A stretch of 64,000 nt of DNA from Callaeas wilsoni (lineage: Eukaryota; Chordata; Aves; Passeriformes; Callaeidae): positions 1-64,000 of the forward strand of contig VWPU01010169.1 of the NCBI GenBank assembly GCA_013398955.1, given 5' to 3'. Under the pieces are notes generated by a model. That model saw only the letters and a program-made list of their open reading frames with translations. It did no database searches and had not been told where the DNA came from. The translations under genes and the position numbers were made by a program. Shown piece by piece: positions 10,321 to 24,251 of the stretch (the stretch's first letter is position 1; each line of letters starts with the position of its first letter).

Positions 10321-13300
10321 CACCCCCACTGCCATGTAACGCATATTCAAAATGATTTAGTGTGCTACCTTGTCTTCTGCGCATTTTAGTCGATAAAGTA
10401 TATATGGGTATTTTAAAGGTCATTACAGCTCCTTGCTCACTCAAGATAATTTTCACTTAAGGCAAGGCTTATGCTAAAAATCACATCAACTGTATAGAAC
10501 TAAGATGTAGGATTGTAGAGTCTAAGTATATCAATAATTAGATATTCAACTTTTTTTGACAGGCTTGAAATGCCTACTAGCACGTGCCTTTGTCAAAACA
10601 GACAGGAGATTGCTTTTCCAGTAGGTGTGCTTGATGCTGCAGTATTAGGCAATGCAACAAATTACGTAAGAGGCATTTACAAAGCTTTACAGAGAAGCGA
10701 AAAAATAGAATGTTCTCCTTTGGCACAAAACTCTTTTCAATTAAAGATGTATGAAACTATCAGACAACAGAAAATACAGGTTTCACACTCATAATGTGCA
10801 AAATTCAAAATTCACCATTGCGAAATTACAGAGTCCTTTCCTGGATATACACTTTCCTTCACCTAATCTATCTATCTATCTAGCTGTATGTCTAGCTACA
10901 TACCTATCCATCTGTCTGTTACAGTAGGTAGGTGATCTGATTTTTTTAAAAAATGTATCTTTGCCATTACATCAAGATCTACATTCATAATCTCTTTATG
11001 TAAGGATGGAGTATTTCAAAGGTAAATCCAGTACTTCCATGTCAAGATTTCAAGATTTTTGAAGATGTTTCTGAACTTTCAAATGTTTCCCTGATCATTC
11101 TCACTACTATTATTTTCAGTTTCTGTGGAGAATAGCTGGGGAAGAGAAATAAAATCAGAAACAAGAAATCTATTGATCGTAGAATAAGACAGTGCATAAA
11201 AGAACTTGATGTTTTTCTGAACCACAATCACTTCCCTCCAAATTGTGATCTTTAGTGATGTCATCGAAAAATTCCTCCACAGTTTGGCCTGCAGACTTGC
11301 TACACTGTGAGCAAAGACGCCTCTGAATATAGATCCTAAGCAGCCTAAAACTTGAATCTGCTGTCTACTAATGATGCTCATGATAGCTTTATTGATTGCC
11401 TGTGATAATAGTGGCTGGTCATGAATCTTTGGTGATCTCTCTCTTTTTAGGTGTCATTATGTGGGCAAGCATTTCCCAAGTTGCCATGCTGTTTAGGAGG
11501 CACACGTCCAGATGGCTTCTGGCTCACCATAACCAGTCCTTCAGAAATAACCTCCTTAAGCCTTTTCCCCTTGAAAGCATCTGTAAGCAGTTGAAGGTCA
11601 TGATTGTTCACTCCCAGATCAATATACCATTAAATTTTGACAGAAAGCACTACCACACTATTAAGTCTCCAGTCATACCCTCAATAATCCTGATAAAATG
11701 ATGAACTATTTTAACCTCACAATGGCTGCTAATAGTAGCTTGAAAACACATCCCAGTAAGACAGTATTGAGATAAAACTTATGGAAATCCTACCTGTCAG
11801 ATATTACTACCCTAAATGATTCGCCTTGTTTGCTTTGCACCCTTGTCTGTATTAGGTCAGATCCACATACCACCACTTGAAATCTGGTTGTGCACAAGAC
11901 TAAGCAGAGGCTGTTTTGCTAAGGTCTCCCTGTCCTAGCAGAAATTCCTATTAGTCTGAGGCCTTCTGTAACTGAACTACCCTCTTCTAAGTAAAGAAGC
12001 AGTGATGTGTCTCTAACAGCTCAAGGTATCTTGGGGTAAAGTGGGATTTTGGGTGAACAAGATTCCACTAAGAGGAAAAATGCCATAACTTTACTCACAT
12101 GACAAAACCTATTGTGACTGACACAAAAGGAAATGTGAATTAGTTGCATTCATTATCTCTCCCTTTCACCGCATTCTAAAATGCAGCATATTGGACAAGA
12201 TACTGCAGCATATTGGACGGCTCACCGTAAATGCAGTTTTATTAAGTAAGTCCCTAAAAGAGAAAACAAACACCTGAAAATTTCTGATATTCTGGCAGCT
12301 AATAGCCCACGCCTCATCTGTTTGAGCCATCAGCCCTCCCTAGCCAGATCTCCCTTGATATGTTACTGGCCTAAATGTATGAAAAGATAGGAAACAATAA
12401 AGCTTCAGGTCAATTAAGGCTTCCACTGATCTCCTAGTGTATCATATGTAATGAAGGAGACTAAAATGTCTTGGCTGTATCCTAGATACCATCCTAGATA
12501 CTTTAATTAGGAAAAGACACCCTGTTTTAACGGTACTAATAACCTCATCTAATTTATCTTCAGGGGTTTTTTAGATGATAGGAAGAGGCAGTATTTAATT
12601 TCATTTGCACTTCTTTGACATTTCTAGTATTTCAGGTCATCAGTCTCTTATAACACTACAATGCTGAGATTTTCTGGAGCATTCAAGCCCTCCTATTAGG
12701 TAAGGTACAGTTGCTGAGGAAGAAGTGAGAAGAAAGAAATCTAAAATAGCTTTTTGCAATTCAATAAGCAGCAATAGATCACTGAATTGAGAGATGGGAT
12801 AAATGCACTTTCCACTAACATGGAAGACATTGTCAGAAAAGGCACCAGAGCTGACCACAAGCAGAAGGTCTGCACCCTTTGTGGACATACGTTGGTGAAG
12901 AGATTGATAGAATTTGTTAATCTGAACTCTAATCAACATTTCAGCTCAAGGTTTCCCCCTTTTTTTTTAATACACAATTGCTTATTTAGTGCTCAAATTG
13001 ACAAATGAACACAGAATGAAGCAACATACATGACAAAAAGTTAAAATATTTATGATAATTATTACGCACTGTGATAGGGTTGATATGCCTAATGCAATTG
13101 CTGGGCTTTGAATTCCCTGTACAAACCTTGCATTTAAAACTATTTAAATGAATAAAAGAACTAGTCCCAAGGATGCTTTGCCTCTGCCTGTATAGTAGCC
13201 TCTATACTACTTTCTGGTACCCTAAATTAATTTCTATTTTGCAAAGTCCTCTTGAAATCGCTCAGCAGGATGTCAAGTCAAGTATCTGGCATTGGATTGT

Positions 13301-14152
13301 TTCTACAATGAAAGCTTTGTCTTTCAAAAGCTTTCATATCTTTCAAAGCTTTGCCTTTGTACAGTATTGGAAACCAAATTGCATAGTAGTTTGCAGCATT
13401 AGCTAATACTTCTCCAATGAATGCATAAAGCAATTTTTAAGACTTGTTTACTTGCCCTTTCTTTCAATCAGCACAAGTAGCCTACTGTGAATGAGAACTT
13501 AAGAGTAAGTTTATGTCACTATTTATTTATATGAAAAAGAATATGTTAAAACTTGCCTAAAAAGAGAAAGATACTTATGCCTGAGAACTGACATACCAAT
13601 TTAGCCAAACCATTTTTTTTTTCATAAAGAAAATAAATAAACCTTAAACTCTGTCCTTACAGCATATTTCTGCAAGTTTTAAATAATGGAAAATGGAGTT
13701 TAAAAACTTCAGTGGAATCTTAATATAAGTGGCGCCATGGGCTAATACAGGAAAAACTTACTGCTTTACATTCCTCAAAATTTAAGGTTTATTTTACAGG
13801 AAGCCTTATTTCACTAATACTTGTTAGCCAGGAAATGAAAATGTCTTATTGTATCAGAGGTACTACTTTGTAACATGCATTCAAACCGTAGCACAATAGA
13901 GTCAGTACATATAAAACAATTGTGCCAGTTCTCTTTTTTTCTGCAGTCATGGGTTCTCCCTCTACTTGTATCCACACTTTATTATAGATTTCTACATTAG
14001 AGTCTTAGTCTTAAATAGATGTCACTTTCCATTAGGGTCTAAATTAAAAATAAAGAAAATAAAATGGACAATGGTGGCATACATTTCATTGATGAACAGA
14101 GTCGTCTTTTGCTCAGAACACACTATGGTTTTTATGATACACATATGCTTTT
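10321..14152. other. AT-rich spacer with minor tandem repeats
   Basis: No gene recognised. A 74-codon plus frame at 10570-10794 and a 101-codon plus frame at 11396-11701 have no domain I know. Degenerate CTAT repeats lie at 10867-10922. Two small tandem duplications are visible: a unit ending GCAGCATATTGGAC around 12183-12218, and ATCCTAGATAC twice around 12479-12501. Confidence 0.55.
10867..10922. repeat. Degenerate (CTAT)n tetranucleotide repeat
   Basis: Three to four clean CTAT units followed by diverged copies (CTAG, CTAC, CCAT, CTGT) on the plus strand. The decay suggests an old microsatellite. Confidence 0.8.
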
Positions 14153-14563
14153 GGTACAAGGACCCTACCTGGAGTACTGTATCTTGCTCTGGAGCCCTCA
14201 GCACAAGAAAGACATGGAACTGTTGGAGGTGCTCCAGAGCAGGGCCACAGAAAAGATCAAAGTGATAGAACAACTGAAAGAGTTGGGTTTGTTCAGACTG
14301 AAGAACAGAAGGCTCTGCAAAGACAATATTGCAGCCTTTCAGTACTTCGAGGGCTTGTAAGAGAGATGGGAACATCCATCCTCCTTTCAGCAGGACCTGT
14401 AGTAAATAGGACAAAGGTAGTGGGTTTAAACTAAAAGACGATCAGGTTGGATGGGACTCAGAGCAAACCTGACCTAGATGAAGATGTCCTGGATGTTCAC
14501 AAGGGGGTTTGAACCAGATGACCTTTAAAGTTCCCTCCTAACCCAAATTGGTCTATGGTTCTA
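14153..14563 (+). mobile_element. CR1 LINE fragment, 3' end
   Basis: Reads on the plus strand. It begins inside the C-terminal part of ORF2 (GPYLEYCILLWSPQHKKDM, then ELLEVLQSRA and LKELGLFRLKNRRL up to a stop near 14358) and continues through a 3' untranslated part to the CR1 terminus, TTCCCTCCTAACCC at about 14530 and GGTTCTATG at the end. About 410 bp remain. Base changes versus the usual motif indicate an old copy. Confidence 0.93.
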
Positions 14564-14565
14564 TG

Positions 14566-16019
14566 TAGTGCCTGCTACAGCAGAACAAAATAATGATTTG
14601 AATACATAATTTATTAGCTCCTTATATCAAAGAGCTCTGTGTGTAGCTATGCAAACTAACCTTCATTTCCTCAGAAATAAGAGACAGGATCTTTGCATTA
14701 TTTTTACTGTTTAAACCAAGAATTGCACTTGAGTTCTGGCATAAAAAGGCTGCTATATCTGTATTTTTTTCTTATATCTCTGAACTTTGGTAAGGTCGAC
14801 CATCTCATTCTGTCCTGTAACCTCTTTGCTGAAAGACCACCACATCTTTTTTTTTTTTTTTCCCCAGTTTTTCTGGATTTCAAGGTCACAGTTGGCAAGG
14901 AAGACTATTTGCTTTTCTTGGCAGAAGATCACAGGTTGCCAGCTTTGTTCCTGCTGTTCTGCAATGAACCAGTAAGGGTCGGGTGAAGATGCCTACTATG
15001 CAAAGGTTCTCTTCTATGTCCATAACTTTTCCTCCCGGAATAGGATGATGTACAGCTGGCATCGTTCTTCCCCTTCAAAGAAAAGGATGCATTGGCAGCT
15101 GTACAAACGTGAAAAAAAGAAGCACAACAAACTATTTTTTTTTTGTCAAAAAGAGAGAATAGAATGACAGCCAGCTAGGAAGATGATATTATATCACTAA
15201 TGTATAACTGAATGGAAATGGATAGAAAGGGGTTTTAGGACTATTTATTTTAAAAATGGTTTTATTCAATGATATTACTTTTCAGCTGAGTGAATTCTCA
15301 TTGAACACCTTATTAACAGTAGGCAAACCTCAGTCTTTGCAATTTTGCTGTACTTCTGAAAACATTTGATGTATGAGTGTCATTGAAAGCAGAGTCAGAG
15401 AAAACACTATACCTTTTTTGGGGGCGTGTGTACTTTGTTTCAAAAATAAACAGTGGGTTGATTCTATGTATTAGGATAAAATCTTCCATATGTCAGCCTT
15501 CCAAAACTCAAAGTTCTATTCATGTCTGTTACAGTTGCATAGCATATGTGTCCCTGCACCTGTGTCTGTAGAAAATAATCTTAAAAATGCAGGAATATAC
15601 TGCATTTAATTTTTAACCAAACTTTCCCAAGTTTCATTTTTCATTACATCAATTATCTCTTGATTTTTATGTCGATTTTTTGCATAAGAAGTAGTGCACA
15701 GAAGAAAAAATTCTACTGTCATCAGTTGAATATGAAACTATGTCTGCTTTTTATATTGAGGCTAAAAAAGTGTTCCTTTTTTCAACCTCTTTTTTGAGAC
15801 AAATATAACTAACGTTTTGTCTAGCATTGTTCTGCATCCATAACTATAGCCTGCTGAAGATGTATCATTTCACAGTCTCATCTGTATTGCTGAACAATAT
15901 TTGAAACAGAGCATAGTTCCCTTGATATACAATAATACTATCACCCCCTCTCCAAACTGTGAGTAGCTTCTTGTTTCTGAAAGAGTAAAATAATTATAGC
16001 AGTTACCTAAAAATCTGCT
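14566..16019. other. AT-rich spacer, nothing recognised
   Basis: Overlapping frames at 14693-14986 run through a T-run (14847-14861) and are Phe/Leu-rich, so they are not credible genes. No repeat family was recognised. Confidence 0.6.
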
Positions 16020-16230
16020 GACTCAGTACTTGATTTGAATGCTGATTGGCTCTCTAATGAGCTAAAAGTGCATTTTGAAAATTGGATATCTCTGAGGAAA
16101 GTAATTAACAAAAAATACGTAGCTGTACTTACATTAGCTAAGTGCAGAACCCTAACTGGATCGATGCTGCAACTGGGAATATCTGCAGTGCGATAATATC
16201 ACCATGCCGCTCTGTTTATTAGAAGTGAAA
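16020..16230. promoter_or_regulatory. Candidate conserved non-coding element
   Basis: Mixed-sequence block with a TGACTCA AP-1 type site near 16019, CTGATTGGC, CTAATGAG, GTAATTAAC and several CpGs (ACGTAG, ATCGATG, TGCGAT, GCCGC) in an otherwise CpG-poor region. No coding frame. Inference from composition. Confidence 0.3.
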
Positions 16231-19200
16231 AGTCTGAGAAGAAAATCAGGTAGATATCTCTTGCAAGTCACTCTGGTCTAACTCCTAGTGAGCTTTTTCC
16301 TCTCCCATCAAAAAACTAGTGTTACATGGCAAAAATCGACATGATTAGAAATCTCTCCTCAGCAGAGTACCAGATTGGAATTACAGTGATACAGTAGAGG
16401 TTAGGTCCAAAATTCAATTTCCAAACTGTGAAGGAAAGTTAGTCTGATGTCTGTGCTACTCGATGTTATATATGGGTGTGTTCACTTAAGAAATTATCCA
16501 AATAATCACCCCTTCCCTCATGCCAAACAAAGACCGTCCTTGCCGTTAAAAGAGCAATTGGTTCCTAACTTGCTCACTGTGGAAAAACAGAAGAGCTGCT
16601 GAGTATGGATCCCAATGATTTTGTTTAATAATGAATGTAGTAGCCCACATCTAGTCTACTATGTTTTAGCTTATGCACTTTATGTAGGAACAGTGTCACT
16701 TCTCTAAAATGCAGCCATTTGGGGGTTTGAATGCAGTGCCTGTCATATAGTCTGTTAGGTTACCTATTAAAACTGTTGTTTTTGCTCTAGTCAAATTTGT
16801 TGCACTTCTCTGCATTTTTCCTCTTTCTGCTACTTCCTATTGGAAGAAAGTGAACCAGACAGAACACTGTCTTATCACTTAGTATAATCATATAATAATA
16901 TTTTGCCTATTTTTTCCCTTACTCCTTTCTCAGTGCAGCCAAAAAAGCTTGTTGACACTTTTAAAATGTTTTTCTAATTGTCTACATTCATTTTAGAACT
17001 ACTTGATATTATTGGCTCAGAATATTTTCCTGTCACTATGTGCTGCCTTGTGAACTTCTGTACCTGCTATTGTATTGACTAAACACATATGCCTAATCTA
17101 AAAAGAAGGTAGAAAACTTAAATTGTCTGCTTCAAGTTAGGGACATGCGTTAAGCAAATGTTTTGGGAATGACTGTTAGTCATCTGAATGAGAAAATATG
17201 TGTGCACGAATGAAAATGCTAATTATTTGTTGTTCACTGTTTTACTGTTTACTCTGTTGAGGCAGTACAAAAAATATTATAATCTTTAAACAACCAGAAA
17301 TATCACAACTAAGAATTAGTCATATTAGAGTGTTCCCTTGAATCACTTAACAAACTGGAAATTATTCATGTGAACTATGTAGAAATATAAATATTTATCA
17401 CAGCAGGCAAAACAAGGATCTGATTGCAAGTAATTCATTAACTGGGTCTTTTATAAAATACAAGTCTTCTCAAATAGATTGACGAGTTCTACTTTTACGT
17501 TTCTTCTTATTTGCTTCTTTTTTCTCTCATTTGAAATTTTAGTATCAAATTTAAGCATTAGAAGGATTGAAATTTGCAATGAGATGCTCCAAAAATAGGC
17601 ACTAATTCCTTAAATCTCTCTTTCTTACTTCAGTATAACCATCTTCAAGTAATCAGGTTTTACAAGAATCATATGAACATTAAAAAATACTTGGGCCATT
17701 TCATTTCATTTCATGACCTCAATACTGAAAGATATCTGGCAGAATCTAGTGAGATAAGGGTTAACATAAAACACAGGTACTAAAGAAAATAGTTGTTCCA
17801 TGTATTCCACTGATGAAAATATTCCAATGCATGTTTCTCTGAAATGGATGAGAAAGGTGGATATTCAGACCACCTCAGATGTAGGAGGGCGTGTGAACAC
17901 CAAATTATGAGAAGACTTTTTACTTTTCTGTTTTAATCATAGGAGAAGCCAAAGTTAGATGTGAAATAAAAATGCAAACCAGCAGTGAAGCAAAACTAAA
18001 TCTACAACCGGAATGTAAAATTACAAAAAAATCAGCACATGTTGGAAGGCTCTTGGCACAGTCAAATAAGTTAGATGTCACCCAGAAATGTATGGGAGTG
18101 GGTTAAGTTCTGCCCGACAGAAATGATTGGTATATCAGGGTTAACAGGAAGAAGCAAGCAACAATGAAGGAAGCTATGTTACTCTAAAACAGTCATCTAG
18201 AGTTCTGCAAAAGTAGTAAAAGACAAACAGAGAGATCTGTGTGATGACATCAGCAGAGAGGAAGTTCAAAAGGCGCAACATGGTAAAGGAATCGATTGGA
18301 AAAAAAACCAAACTAAACAAAACCTACCCAGGAATTAATTCAAAGATTACCTTACAGAGTGAAAAAGAAGATATATTAAGTGAAAAAGCAGTAGAGTTTA
18401 AAAACTGTATAAGGGATGTCAGGTAAAGAAAAAGGCTAAGGTATCTATATTTGGATTTGAGAAGCATGGAAAAGAAAATAACTGTTCTTGGATAACTTAT
18501 TCGAAGAACGCAGGAAAATATTTGGAATATATTAGGTGAAGTTTCATAGGGACAGAAACAGGGAAATGTCAAGTAACTACAATCTTCTATTTATACAGCA
18601 ACCTGCATTGCAATTGCAGCTAAAGCGTTCTTGATTTCCTTTTCCAAATCAGTGTGTCTGTGTACGTGCATATGAACGTGTGACTGCACAAATCGCTTAA
18701 ATGCAGAAGGCAGTGGAGCAGAACAGAGCAGCTGTTTAGAACTGCACAGCAACAAGACATGGCACTTTAGAACAGGAAGTAAAGGAGAATATGGTATCCA
18801 ACTGAAGCTGCAGAAGGGATTTTATGTCAACAGAATGCAATTACTAAAACTGGAATATTTCCAGAACAATAGAACTAGCATAAGGGAATAATCATTATTG
18901 CTTGAAATTGAATATAGTAAAGGAGTTAGTTAGGCAGAGATAACTTGTTCAGAAAAGAGAACAAGATGAGATGGCAGAAAAAATTGGAAAGGGTTGCAAA
19001 AGGCATAGTCTCCTAATAATGAGTGATTGCAGTTATAAACTAGGTCGTATTGAGTGATGGATATGAATCAAGCAGTTTTACAGATGTTAAAATGATTTGA
19101 TCTTTTATATTCTAAAGAAAGGTAAGAATTAGGGCCAAACCTTTCTCTACTTGTTCCTTCAACGAACTATGGGTGCATAAGAGAGAAAAACAGCATCTGG

Positions 19201-22200
19201 CTAGTAAAATAGATCTGAATCTTGCCATAGCTATGAGTAATGCGTGGATATGTGACAGTAGACTCAGAGGCAGCATCTCTGCAAAACAACCACAAGCTGT
19301 TAAATTTTGTCGTTCGATTTGGTAACTATCCTGTTCACCTTCTGAACTTCTCTCTGTACATTTCAAAGAAACAATATACAGAGAAGAAAAGAAAAGGTTG
19401 AAGATCCGTAAGTTTTAAAGATTAGATAATGACTTGTTGCTTTTCTTTGCAACAAAGAAGCTAAGGCTGACAACTAGAAAAACTAGAACCAAACCCAAAA
19501 TGTACAGCAACTTCGTGTATGTCATAATTTCAATTCAACAGCTTTATCAATGAGTAAACAGAGGCCAAAGTTGTCAGCTGCTGTGACTCTCTGTAATGTC
19601 TGTGTTAATTTAATACAGTTGAGGGCCCAGGAAGAACATTTAGCTATGTATTTCATTCCACCTGTGCATTCCAGCACTGTAAATGCACCTTTCAATGGAG
19701 TGTGTGATTAGAAAGGATTGATAATACGTGCATAGTGTTACCCTACAATACCAGAGAATAAATGTGATAACATTTGCTAAAGTTGATGAGCTGTGATCTT
19801 TCTGAGTTATAATGTGTCATCCTTTCCTTCGATTTTTTTTATTGTTTTGCTCTATGTTTTAATTCTTTGAAACCATAAGTAACTTTTATGTAAGTCGTCA
19901 AAAAAAAAAAGGAGAGAGAAAAGAAGGAATGAGAGAGGCAACACAAAGGGCTCTATATGAGATATTTGATTTAATTAAACATAAATCAGCTTGAGCTCAC
20001 ACAATGTGGTCATACTTAACATGTCTGAAAGAACTGTTAGAGTAAGTATCTGAAAGACTTCTCAGAGAAAAAGCTATGGACATATTTTACCCGGATTTTA
20101 GCAAAAGCTTTTCATACAATTCTATATACGAATCTAATCCACCAGCTAATCACTAAATTTATTATGAGGTGAGCTACTTGACTGGATTAAACTCTGGTGT
20201 ATGAGTTGATTTGGTTTAAGGTAGAAAGACTGTGAGAATTTAGTTAGAGAAAGAGGTGCTCTTGGTGATGGCTGTCCCTCGCTGTTCTTGCCCCTTGTAC
20301 TGAGATTCAAGAGAAGGAAGAAGATAACTATGGGTGAAATGTCACTCTTTTTTTGCTGTCATATCAGTATTCTTTCATGGAATCATTAGAACATTTTCCT
20401 GTGAGCAAAATTAATAAGCAAGTCTTGATTTTTGAGAAGCCATATTTTTTTATGTTTTCAGTAGCAAAACCTACTTGTATTGAAGGAGCTGGTACCTGCC
20501 TACAGAGTAATGATTTTAGGGGGGAAAAAGAAGGAAAAAAGATACTAGAAAGATTTTTAAATAGCTTTTTTATTTTTATTGTTCTGATCACTGTAATTTA
20601 TTTTTCGTGTTGCAGATTTTCACTTTTCACAGTGGATCTCTCATGTGCACATTTAGTGGTTATAGCTACTGTAAGTGTAGCAGAAAAATGTTGAAATTAA
20701 GCATACTTCCAAAGCTCTTCCAAGACTCGTGGACCATTTATGGCTTCATTAAACCAGTGGATGTTCAAGGTAGGACGTTGTGGTTTTTCAAGTGTATGTG
20801 GTCCTTTCAAGCTTAGAGATGTGAAAGCATTTAGAGAGATTCCAATTGCATTATTCCTGTGCTTCCCCCATGTTTTCAAAAACTCCAAAGGTCAACACAT
20901 TTCCACAGATCCACAATTTCCTCAGGTCCACAATTTCCTCAGGTCAATAGGCTGTACCTCACTTGATGATATTTGGAGATAGAAATGGCAAACCTGTCTG
21001 TAAGCTACATGAATTTCCATGGATTGTTCAGTGACTCACTAAACTATTTCCACTCCTCCTTCCCCTAGATTTCCTAGCTTTTTGGCTGATCCGGCAATGT
21101 TTTCCTACAGCATGGCTCTTATGAAGGCTGAAATGCCCATTGATCTCTTTTTTCAGACCAGACATGAGACAATTTCAGCTTTCTACCTGTAAAATTCTCA
21201 ACAGTCAGAGGTGAAAATCATAACCATTTGAATGGGAGTAAGGTCTTTTTCTTCATATGTTGACCATATATTCCATGTTCCTTTGGGTTCAGATTTTACA
21301 CCGTTTACCTATCAAAACCATATCTCAGTCATAATTCTGTGCTTACTACCCATTTCCAGCAATATACAGTAATTAATTATGTCATGTTATTTCTGTTCCT
21401 GAGATTATGATAAAGAGAGATTTCAAAAGTAGTAAATTCTCTAAATTATCAGTGCAATGTTTCTTTCTGTATTAAGAAATGACATATGGAAATGAAACAG
21501 ATTGAAGTGTGGTACAGACTCGTGTATTTGCACATAAGGTGCTTAAGGACGTATAGTCTCAGGTTTTCAGAGTATGTTTGAAGACACGAATCAGATTAGA
21601 GCAAAAATAAAAATCAATTTGGGTTCCATTTCTGACAGCCAATTCCTCCTCTAATACATTTGTTTTCAATAACATGGCTGGGATTCTTTTCAGTTTCGTG
21701 GTATGGCTACCACTGAGAGAATTTTGTTCCTTAAAACACTTACATGTGCTTGAACCCTTTTGACACCAAAGCACTCATTTACTACTGTTCAGTCATCTTT
21801 ATATTGACAGGTCAAGAAAAACCCCCACAGGACACACAAAATCTGGAAAAAAAGTGTGGATTACCTCATACTCTGCATCCTTCTGAAGATGGCCACCCTT
21901 AAGATTAAAGGGATCAGGCACTACTTCTGAAAGCACTGTCCTGTACAACCTCCTATTATGGTCCTTCTCATGTGATGGGATTTATTCTGAGTTTATGTGT
22001 TGTGAACATAATCCCTGCAGGAGAAACACTTTCTCATAGCAAGACTTGGCAGAAAAATCACCTCTCACTCACCTGAAAAATTATTAAACAAGTCCTCAGT
22101 CTTATTTATTGCTGTCACCCACACTTCTACTTCTTCTTGTTTTTCAACTGGCAAATAGACCTTTCTACAGAACATGAGCCTTGCAATTCTTTTTAGTGTG

Positions 22201-24156
22201 GAAGCACAAATGTTTTATTCAGTTCTTATATCTTTGCCCGGAGCACAAAGCAAGTCCTTAATAATTTAGTCTTACAGATGACTCAGAATCATCATATCCT
22301 GGGCTTAGTCTTAAACCATAGCTATTCATGGACTGAACTTAGTATTATAGCTTTTAAATTCATGACTTTGGGAGCAGACAGTACTTATAAAAGCACATCG
22401 TATATATTTTTTGTGCTAAATGTCAAACTATTAAGGTTTATATTTCCTAACTTTTCTGAAGATTAGGGAAAATACAACTTAGTTGCCGTACTTCACAGAG
22501 CTGAAAAAGCTTGAGAATAGTTCTTGTGATTTCAACCTCTCTGCTGCCGTCTTCATAATGCTGCAAGAAAATTACTTCAAAGTACTTTTTAACAGTCATT
22601 CTTGGATACATAGCAATTACTGTTATGCATTTTATACAGCCATCCTATAGCACTTTGGTGTATGTCCCTGCTACGGGGTTTAGAAGTCAATTTCATAGCT
22701 TCATCAGAAATGATCACTCTTTAAAAACTGCTTTGCCAGATAGATTTTTTAACAGATAATTCATTTTTTTTCTAGCATAAATCTCTAACCATAATCCAGT
22801 CTGGAGGTACTTGGGAAATACATAAAAAATATGCAACTTTTTCACTTGAATGACACATACCTCTATTGAATGATATATCTATTTCACCTGATCTCAGGTA
22901 TACGATCTCAGATTTGTTTATGCTGAGAAGCCTGAAGAATCTCCTTTTTTTCTTATCACATGTCCATGCAGACCTTATCCTCATCATATGTCCTCTGAAA
23001 TATTTTTAGGAATATCCTGAAGTGTTCACTTAATCTCATTGGATCAATAAAAATAAGTAATTTTAATTATTAGTAATTCAGAACTTTGTAAGTGTTAACA
23101 AGTGAATGAGTTCTATGGGTCAATAATACGTCAGATCTAAAAGTGGGAAAAATCCTATTAAAGAATATGTAGTCAGTTTGATGGCAAATTCCTGGAGGAT
23201 TTTGGGTGTTGTCTCTTTGTTGTTCTTTATCTTGACACGCCTTGTAGATGAACTGTAGCAAGATTACAATCATGATCATTCATCAGAGCTTGAATCTTTG
23301 GTGAACAGCAAACTTTAACTTCATGTATTCACATTCTGCAGAAATCCATCCTGTTTAATCCTTCTATTGCATACTTACAAATCTCAGGATAACCTATGTG
23401 TTTTAATATCACTGCAAGCTCACAAAATCAAACCCAAATGCATTAAGAAAAGCTGTTTAAAAATTAAACTCCTGTTTAGCTTGTCACCTTGCAAACTAAG
23501 GTGAATGTTTATAAGCATGACAGTGGGAAGTCTAATGTAAATGTAGCTGAAGTAAAGGAGAAATACGAAGAGAGAGGTTACTTTATTCAAACCATTTTTC
23601 TCTGTGTGTGTAGATGTGAAATGACCGTGTATGAAGAGAAGCAACTAATGTAAGCCTCTTAGTAGGTAGGACAGCATACATAAAGTGTCTGATGGAAGAC
23701 TGAGAGAGTATAGCCAGGCCCTGATTACAGCTGTGAGTATGACTGACATGACTCAAACACCTGGGGTTAGAACAAATCTGGATTTTTTTTTTGCTTGACT
23801 TTTGATGACTGAATTCTGTTTTTTCAGTATACTTCCGCTTACAGTCTGGTAAAAAGACTGCTCAGAATGTGACGATATCTTCTTACTACCAGAAGTTTGA
23901 CTTTCTAAAATTTTATGTAACTAAATGACAAAAGGAATGATTTTGTTTAAAAATCAAGAAACCATTTATTAGCTAACTCTTGCACAGGACTTTGCTTTGT
24001 AGCACAGGTTTAGATTGTGCTTCAGTGGACACCAAAACTGATTAGAGCTTTTGTTTGGAAAGAAGAAAACTAACAAACCAATAAGCCTACCTTCCCGATC
24101 AGGTCAGGATGAGAGGCAAAGGAAGACAGAATGCACAGAACTGGAATCATCCAATC
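16231..24156. other. Long AT-rich spacer, no recognised gene
   Basis: Almost 8 kb with only short chance frames; the longest is 113 codons at 20353-20694 and has no recognisable domain. Small features: an A-run followed by GA-rich DNA at 19899-19945, and a perfect 17-bp tandem duplication at 20911-20944. No transposon family was recognised. Confidence 0.6.
20911..20944. repeat. 17-bp perfect tandem duplication
   Basis: The unit CCACAATTTCCTCAGGT occurs twice head to tail with no mismatch, at 20911-20927 and 20928-20944. A short slippage duplication; perfect identity suggests it is young. Confidence 0.9.
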
Positions 24157-24251
24157 TCTTCTTCTTCTTCTTCTTCTTCTTTCTTCTTTCTTCTTTCTTC
24201 TTTCTTCTTTCTTCTTTCTTCTTTCTTCTTTCTTCTTTCTTCTTCTTCTTC
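24157..24251. repeat. (TTC)n to (TTTCTTC)8 compound satellite
   Basis: The plus strand starts with uninterrupted TTC units, changes at about 24187 into eight exact 7-mers TTTCTTC (24187-24242), then returns to TTC. All pyrimidine on plus. It produces Phe/Leu/Ser-only open frames that are not genes. Confidence 0.95.

Noticed and set aside
10877..10890. TATCTAGCTGTATG, a 14-base match to the 3' part of miR-9
   Set aside because: The seed region is a CTAT microsatellite instead of the miR-9 seed, so the match is a by-product of the repeat.
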